A program made the translations under genes and the position numbers. Of a DNA stretch of 64,000 nucleotides, positions 60,301-64,000 are shown piece after piece; within the stretch, counting starts at the first letter, position 1, and every line of letters starts with the position of its first letter. Under the pieces are notes generated by a model. That model saw nothing but the letters and a program-made list of their open reading frames with translations, was not told the DNA's origin and ran no database searches. This stretch comes from Synanceia verrucosa (Eukaryota > Chordata > Actinopteri > Perciformes > Synanceiidae), in contig CM056562.1 in the NCBI GenBank assembly GCA_029721515.1, forward strand, positions 11,863,335 through 11,927,334, read 5' to 3'.

Positions 60301-62479
60301 CCTTTCCTTGACCTCACTGGTTCCCGCCACCCTTGTGTCACCAAGACCTTTTTTGGCGATGACTTCATCCCCAATGACATCTACATCGGATGCCCTGGTA
60401 GCGGTGAGGAAAAAGAGCATGCCTCCTGTGTCCTTGTCACAGGACCAAACATGGGTGGAAAGTCTACTCTCATGAGACAGGTGGGTAATTAATGGATGTT
60501 GACTATAAAACCTTAACAGGAGTAAGTGCGCGGTTAGACGTAAGCTTAATTTTAGATCCACACGGACAGTGCAGGTCTATTTGAAGTCCCTGCTGGCTGT
60601 TCTCTCTGTGCAGTGTGGACTGGTGATTATCCTCGCTCAGCTGGGTTGCTACGTTCCTGCAGAGAGCCTGCGCTTCACACCAGTTGACAGGGTCTTCACT
60701 CGGCTGGGAGCCTCAGATCGCATTATGGCCGGTAACAATCATGAACTCCTGTACTGTAACACATGAGGTCAGTATCTTAAGCTTTCACCCCATGGTCTAA
60801 TATGTCTTCTTTAGGAGAGAGTACCTTCTTCGTGGAGCTCAGTGAGACTGCCAGCATCCTGCACCACGCCACTAAACACTCACTTGTGCTCCTGGATGAA
60901 TTAGGTATGTCTTTGTTGCTCAGTGTCCTCAGCACCGTTCTTCTTGTGGTGTTTTCTAGTTGTAACCATTCAGCCGTGAACCATTCGCAGGAAGGGGCAC
61001 AGCCACATATGATGGCACAGCGATTGCCAGTGCCGTTGTGAAGGAGCTAGCTGAGAAGATCTGCTGTCGCACTCTCTTCTCCACACATTATCACTCACTG
61101 GTGGAGGACTACGCCAACAACCCTGCTGTGCGGTTGGGCCACATGGTGAGTACCCACAATGCAAAACATGTCAAACACGGCACAGCACAGGCAAGCAGGC
61201 GCAAACGGTAAAAAGCTATATTATAGTAAATATTTAGGACATGCTGTCAGAATCCTATTTGGTTATTGCTTCCGGTCTGACCCCCCCCCCCCCAATATTT
61301 TTCAGTTATATACAGTCTATTTCCTTATAATTAATTAGTTATAAGTAACTTTTGAAGTCATATTTCTTGATTTCATACAGAATATGGAACATATCAAGTA
61401 TATCATTTCACACAAACAAGTTACCCCTTCCCTGATAAGTTGTTAAAGCTGTGAAATAATTCTTTTAAATCCTAAAATGTCTCACAGATCACACAACGTT
61501 GTTTCAACAGGGTTAACTAGCACTCTGAGGCCTTGTTTGCACGAGAACGCTTGCAGGTAAAAACGACAAAATACTTTATTGGAAGTGCCTTTCGTTTAGA
61601 CGGTGACAGCATTTTTGGGGCTTGAAAACGCAAAGAAATGAAACCACCCTCCAGAGTGGAAAACTTGAATACGCTCCGCCGTAGCGTTTCCGTCTACACT
61701 GCCAATGACACTGACAATGAAACGCACTCAGATCTGCTCACGTCGTGTGCGCGTTTACGTCACACGTGTGCCAGTACAATGAAATAAACAAACATGTCAG
61801 ATTATTTCCATGTGTCAGATCTTCAACATTCTACTATTGTACAGATAGTGTTACTGAACAGAGAAGGATCTGTAATTACGTGCGTAATCTGCGTTGTCCT
61901 CCTGGAAACGCTCGTCTAAACACGGAAAACAAGTGAAGATGCGATGCCACTTTTGCGTCTTCTGTTCAGATGGTCATCATATAATATAAACGTAGCCTGA
62001 GTGATGTGCTGGTGTTGTGGATAATGTCTCTGTTTGGTCCCTCCCAGGCCTGCATGGTGGAGAATGAATGTGAGGATCCAAGTCAGGAGACGATCACGTT
62101 CCTCTACAAGTTCATCACTGGTGCTTGTCCTAAGAGTTACGGCTTTAATGCCGCTCGATTGGCCTGCCTGCCAGAGGCTGTCATCCAATCAGGACACAGG
62201 AAGGCCAGAGAGTTTGAGAGGAACACCATCAGTCTCAGACTCTTTAAGTATGTATTAATATATTATGTATGTAGTATGTATTTAAAATATCAATATTTTT
62301 TTTCCTTTTAGTGGCATCCAAAGCAGTGATTTGAACTTGGTATCAGTAAATGCTGAAGCTTAACAATATAACCCACCCCCTTTCTCTCATCTTGCAGGAA
62401 GCTCTGCCTGTTTGCTGAAGATGATACACTGGGCAAGACACACCTTTCTTCCCTTTTCCAGATGCTCAACACTCTCTAG
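54114..62479 (+). CDS. msh6: DNA mismatch repair protein MSH6, complete, ten coding exons
   Basis: MSH6 pairs with MSH2 as MutS-alpha, which recognises base mismatches and 1-2 base loops in the nucleus. Exons: 54114-54376, 55680-55876, 56018-56205, 56375-58937, 60215-60480, 60614-60731, 60815-60904, 60991-61145, 62048-62247, 62398-62479. They total 4122 bp, an uninterrupted 1373-residue frame (human 1360, also ten exons). Domain order: PCNA-binding box QSSLFSFF (residues 4-11); PWWP domain from about residue 92 (WVKLEGHPWWP); acidic/basic disordered linker; mismatch-binding domain with KFYELY (Phe444 and Glu446, equivalent to human Phe432 and Glu434); connector, lever and clamp; Walker A GPNMGGKS (1147-1154); signature STFFVELSETA; Walker B LVLLDELG; FSTHYHS loop; and the C-terminal helices. 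No stop, frameshift or missing catalytic residue was seen. Confidence 0.97.
54377..55679 (+). other. msh6: msh6 intron 1
   Basis: AT-rich intron containing one fold-back element (55079-55411). No other feature seen. Confidence 0.8.
55079..55411. mobile_element. 333-bp fold-back MITE in msh6 intron 1
   Basis: Left end TACCCCCGCCGCCAAGGAAG then TTATGTTTTCACTGGAGTTG. The reverse complement of the right end is TACCTCCACCAACGAGGTTA then TGTTTTCACCAGGGTTTGTC. The centre is also inverted (GGCCTAACTTA ... TAAGTTAGGCC with GGTGGTG/CACCACC), so nearly the whole element folds on itself. Non-coding. Confidence 0.82.
55680..55876 (+). CDS. msh6: msh6 exon 2 (PWWP domain)
   Basis: Acceptor TTCTTCAACAG. 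Encodes ALVWVKLEGHPWWPAMV, HVHFFDEPATRGWVSTKYV; the PWWP fold reads histone H3K36me3 in mammalian MSH6. The motif reads HPWWP here. Donor GTTGGC is weak. Confidence 0.95.
56018..56205 (+). CDS. msh6: msh6 exon 3
   Basis: Acceptor TTCTGTAG, donor GTAGCT. Encodes the end of the PWWP region (TGGVFFSGKPVI) and a pure acidic run of Asp and Glu from a GAT/GAG repeat. Confidence 0.94.
56375..58937 (+). CDS. msh6: msh6 exon 4 (linker, mismatch-binding, connector, lever, clamp)
   Basis: A very large exon of 2563 bp, as in mammals. Begins IDKSTITDEEVSDED. Contains a basic cluster (KAKRRRV), YVPEDFLNR, KVGKFYELYHMDA, VEQTETPEMMEARC, AYGVCF-like YGVCFVDTS, LGGCIFYLKKCL, LLERLDTCCTPFGKRLLKQW and DCMRRLFYNFDKNYKDW. 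Donor GTAACC at 58938. Confidence 0.97.
59398..60082. mobile_element. hAT-like element debris in msh6 intron 4
   Basis: Left end GGGGGTGCAACGATTAGTC; right end GGTTAGTCGACTATCAAAAT then AGTTGTTAGTTGCGGTCC, similar to common fish hAT termini though the two ends match only loosely. Inside, 59640-59746 ends AGTAACTGTCACAACACTG, typical of a different hAT terminus, so at least two elements are mixed here. Confidence 0.5.
59795..59845 (-). repeat. short 3' tail of the SINE-like repeat family
   Basis: ATCCATCCATCTGTTTTCTA followed by CGGCTTATCTTCACAAAGG resembles the reverse complement of the family's end. Very short. Confidence 0.45.
60215..60480 (+). CDS. msh6: msh6 exon 5 (Walker A)
   Basis: Acceptor TTCTTTTCAG. 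Encodes VLLALSRYSQGGDGPM, GSRHPCVTKTFFGDDFIPND and VTGPNMGGKSTLMRQ. Donor GTGGGT. Confidence 0.96.
60614..60731 (+). CDS. msh6: msh6 exon 6
   Basis: Acceptor CTCTGTGCAG. Encodes CGLVIILAQLGCYVPAES and VFTRLGASDRIMA. Residue 1160 is Cys where human has Ala. Donor GTAACA. Confidence 0.95.
60815..60904 (+). CDS. msh6: msh6 exon 7 (signature and Walker B)
   Basis: Acceptor TCTTCTTTAG. Encodes GESTFFVELSETASIL and HSLVLLDEL. Donor GTATGT. Confidence 0.96.
   Translation, partial: ERVPSSWSSVRLPASCTTPLNTHLCSWMN
60991..61145 (+). CDS. msh6: msh6 exon 8
   Basis: Acceptor CATTCGCAG. Encodes GRGTATYDGTAIASAVVKEL and TLFSTHYHSLVEDY. Donor GTGAGT. Confidence 0.96.
61146..62047 (+). other. msh6: msh6 intron 8
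   Basis: Contains a run of 13 C (61281-61293) and a MITE-like repeat. Confidence 0.8.
61528..61998. mobile_element. MITE-like repeat in msh6 intron 8
   Basis: Left end AGGCCTTGTTTGCACGAGAA; right end ATATAAACGTAGCCT (reverse complement AGGCTACGTTTATAT). The interior has several CGTTT/AAACG motifs (TTCGTTTAGACGGTGACAGC, GAAACGCTCGTCTAAACACG). Recalled as a common fish non-autonomous element; superfamily uncertain. Confidence 0.65.
62048..62247 (+). CDS. msh6: msh6 exon 9
   Basis: Acceptor GTCCCTCCCAG. Encodes ACMVENECEDPSQETITFLY and ACPKSYGFNAARLA. Donor GTATGT. Confidence 0.96.
62398..62479 (+). CDS. msh6: msh6 exon 10 (C-terminus)
   Basis: Acceptor CATCTTGCAG. Encodes KLCLFAEDDTLGKTHLSSLF and ends QMLNTL at TAG 62477-62479. 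It is the least conserved part, ending close to the human length. Confidence 0.94.
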
Positions 62480-62570
62480 TTTGGGGGTAAAAAGTTGTTC
62501 TTGCTGAAAAACACTTGGAAAAAAACACTAATGTTATGATTTAATAAAGTTTATTTTTAAAAAAGGACAA
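62480..62570 (+). terminator. msh6: msh6 3' UTR and polyadenylation signal
   Basis: AATAAA at 62543-62548, 64 bp after the stop, gives a very short 3' UTR. An opposite-strand AATAAA (TTTATT, 62550-62555) is one base away. Confidence 0.7.
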
Positions 62571-62957
62571 TGTTTCATCTAGGAAATTAAACCCTTTAAT
62601 TCACGCTAGCACCTACATAACGGTTATTGAATACTTCACAATATATTAAGTCTAGATGTTATGATACATGCATACATTTCAGTCTGTATGAGAACCCACA
62701 ATCACCAGTACACATGAATGGGGAGGAAAGGGGGGGAACCATATAGCGCTGTATACAGATATACTTGTCTCAGCTTCAATAGAGTAAAGCCTTTTAAGTT
62801 CTCCAGCAACACTGGCAAACAAGGGAAAATTAGCCATGCTTTCACCACACTTGTCTTTTTTTTTCCTTGAATGTAAAGTGTCATCTTAAAAATAAATCCT
62901 GACAGGCCATGTAACAGCAATTTTGTTTGTTATTGCAGAAAACAAGATAACCACGGT

Positions 62958-63029
<72 letters not shown>

Positions 63030-64000
63030 ATAACCTACTTGACTGAAATACATGAGGTTTCCTAACTGATGCATTCAGAATGTAATGCCCTGACCTCAAC
63101 CATCAATGTGTTTCCTTTAATTTGATGAATAAGAAAAGTATATAAAGAAGAATAACACCTGTCCCTGGATAAACAGAAAGTTGTCTTGTGTGAAAGACCA
63201 GTACACACAGGAAATAAACAAAAATATGCATAGATTATGTACATCAGACTAAACGCTTCAAAGACAAACATTTACGGTGCTACTCCAAGCAGGGAAAAAA
63301 AAACTATACAGGTCTGGTGAAAGCACATTTCAACATCTGTTGTTCGGTATTGCAAATGTAAATGAGTCAACATTGCTGGAGAAAATGTTTAGTGTTTTCC
63401 TCTTTTCTCTTTCACAGAAAGAATTTAGATACTGCGACATGTATAATTACAGCAATTCTAGGGTATAATAACCAAAAAATGGACACATTTAATAAAATAA
63501 AGACATTCAAGTACAGTAAGATTTTTGCATGAAAATACAAAACTACACAAAAAGCATTAAAATCAAATCTCAACAGTTGCCTTGAGGAGGAGAAAAAACA
63601 AAAAGCTGAAGTGCTAGGTCATTTTCCCCGTACATATACGAGCATGTCGGTTGCCCAGTGATGGAAGCATTATTGTATTTTGGGGGGAGAAAAGTTGTGC
63701 CTGTCTTGGCGAAGCGTCTGTACATCACTGCACTATTTCATTCCTCCACTGCTTCAAAGCAGGTGAGCCTCTGTGGCGTTTTCGTCCGTCTCACAGCGGC
63801 TTCGCTTTGCAACCAAACAACACACCCACAAACCCTGAGTCAGCTGCTCTTCGGCTCTCTCTCCCATTGGCGTCTCTTTTCTTTGTCGAATAATTGAAGA
63901 AAAAAGAAAAAGCGAGGCATCCATAATCACACTTTTTTCTTAAATGTCTCCTTTTAGCATATTCCTGTTGTCTCTTTTTCTTTTTAAAAGACTTTATATG
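62530..64000 (-). other. probable 3' UTR of a convergent minus-strand gene (fbxo11 by synteny)
   Basis: No coding frame is visible here. The only TTTATT I found in this stretch (a minus-strand AATAAA) is at 62550-62555, where a minus-strand transcript would end. In mammals FBXO11 lies tail-to-tail with MSH6. The identity is inference; no FBXO11 protein sequence is present in the window. Confidence 0.4.
62961..63026. repeat. (AT)33 microsatellite
   Basis: Uninterrupted AT run, self-complementary over its whole length. Confidence 0.98.

Noticed and set aside
1..64000. CRISPR arrays, bacterial operons, riboswitches or defence systems
   Set aside because: Regular repeats here are microsatellites or transposons, and the genes have vertebrate introns; nothing prokaryotic was seen.

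Overview
This is a gene-sparse stretch of a vertebrate nuclear genome, almost certainly a teleost fish. Three recognisable genes have vertebrate exon/intron structure with GT-AG junctions. The spaces between them hold fish-type repeats: Tc1/mariner remnants, tRNA-derived SINEs, hAT-like and fold-back elements, and long CA/GT microsatellites. No bacterial, viral or CRISPR-type system was seen.

Layout. (1) 1-7505, minus strand: the 5' part of golga4 (golgin-245), exon 1 through about the eighth coding exon; the rest lies beyond position 1. All complete exons are phase 0, and one extra 102-bp open exon (4590-4691) looks like an alternative cassette. (2) About 7.7-24.0 kb: intergenic, rich in repeats, including a truncated Tc1 transposase (8788-9550), a composite of nested inverted-repeat elements (15.1-16.35 kb), a direct duplication (14.1/14.44 kb) and a 26-bp inverted repeat at 18.2 kb. 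(3) 24328-40108, plus strand: kcnk12 (THIK-2 two-pore potassium channel), two coding exons split by a 14.5-kb intron inside the first selectivity filter. (4) About 41.6-53.9 kb: intergenic, with a SINE nested inside a hAT-like element at 47.3-48.0 kb. (5) 54114-62479, plus strand: complete msh6 (mismatch-repair MutS-alpha subunit), ten coding exons giving an uninterrupted 1373-residue reading frame, with a compact CCAAT/E2F/GC-box promoter. (6) 62480-64000: no coding sequence. Back-to-back polyadenylation signals suggest the 3' UTR of a convergent minus-strand gene; by mammalian synteny this would be fbxo11.

The three genes do unrelated jobs (Golgi vesicle tethering, potassium leak conductance, DNA mismatch repair). 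They are neighbours by shared ancestry: KCNK12, MSH6 and FBXO11 are also adjacent in mammals, whereas GOLGA4 lies on another human chromosome. All coordinates were read by eye. Exon edges rest on splice consensus, preserved reading frame and recalled family sequence, not on transcripts or database searches.
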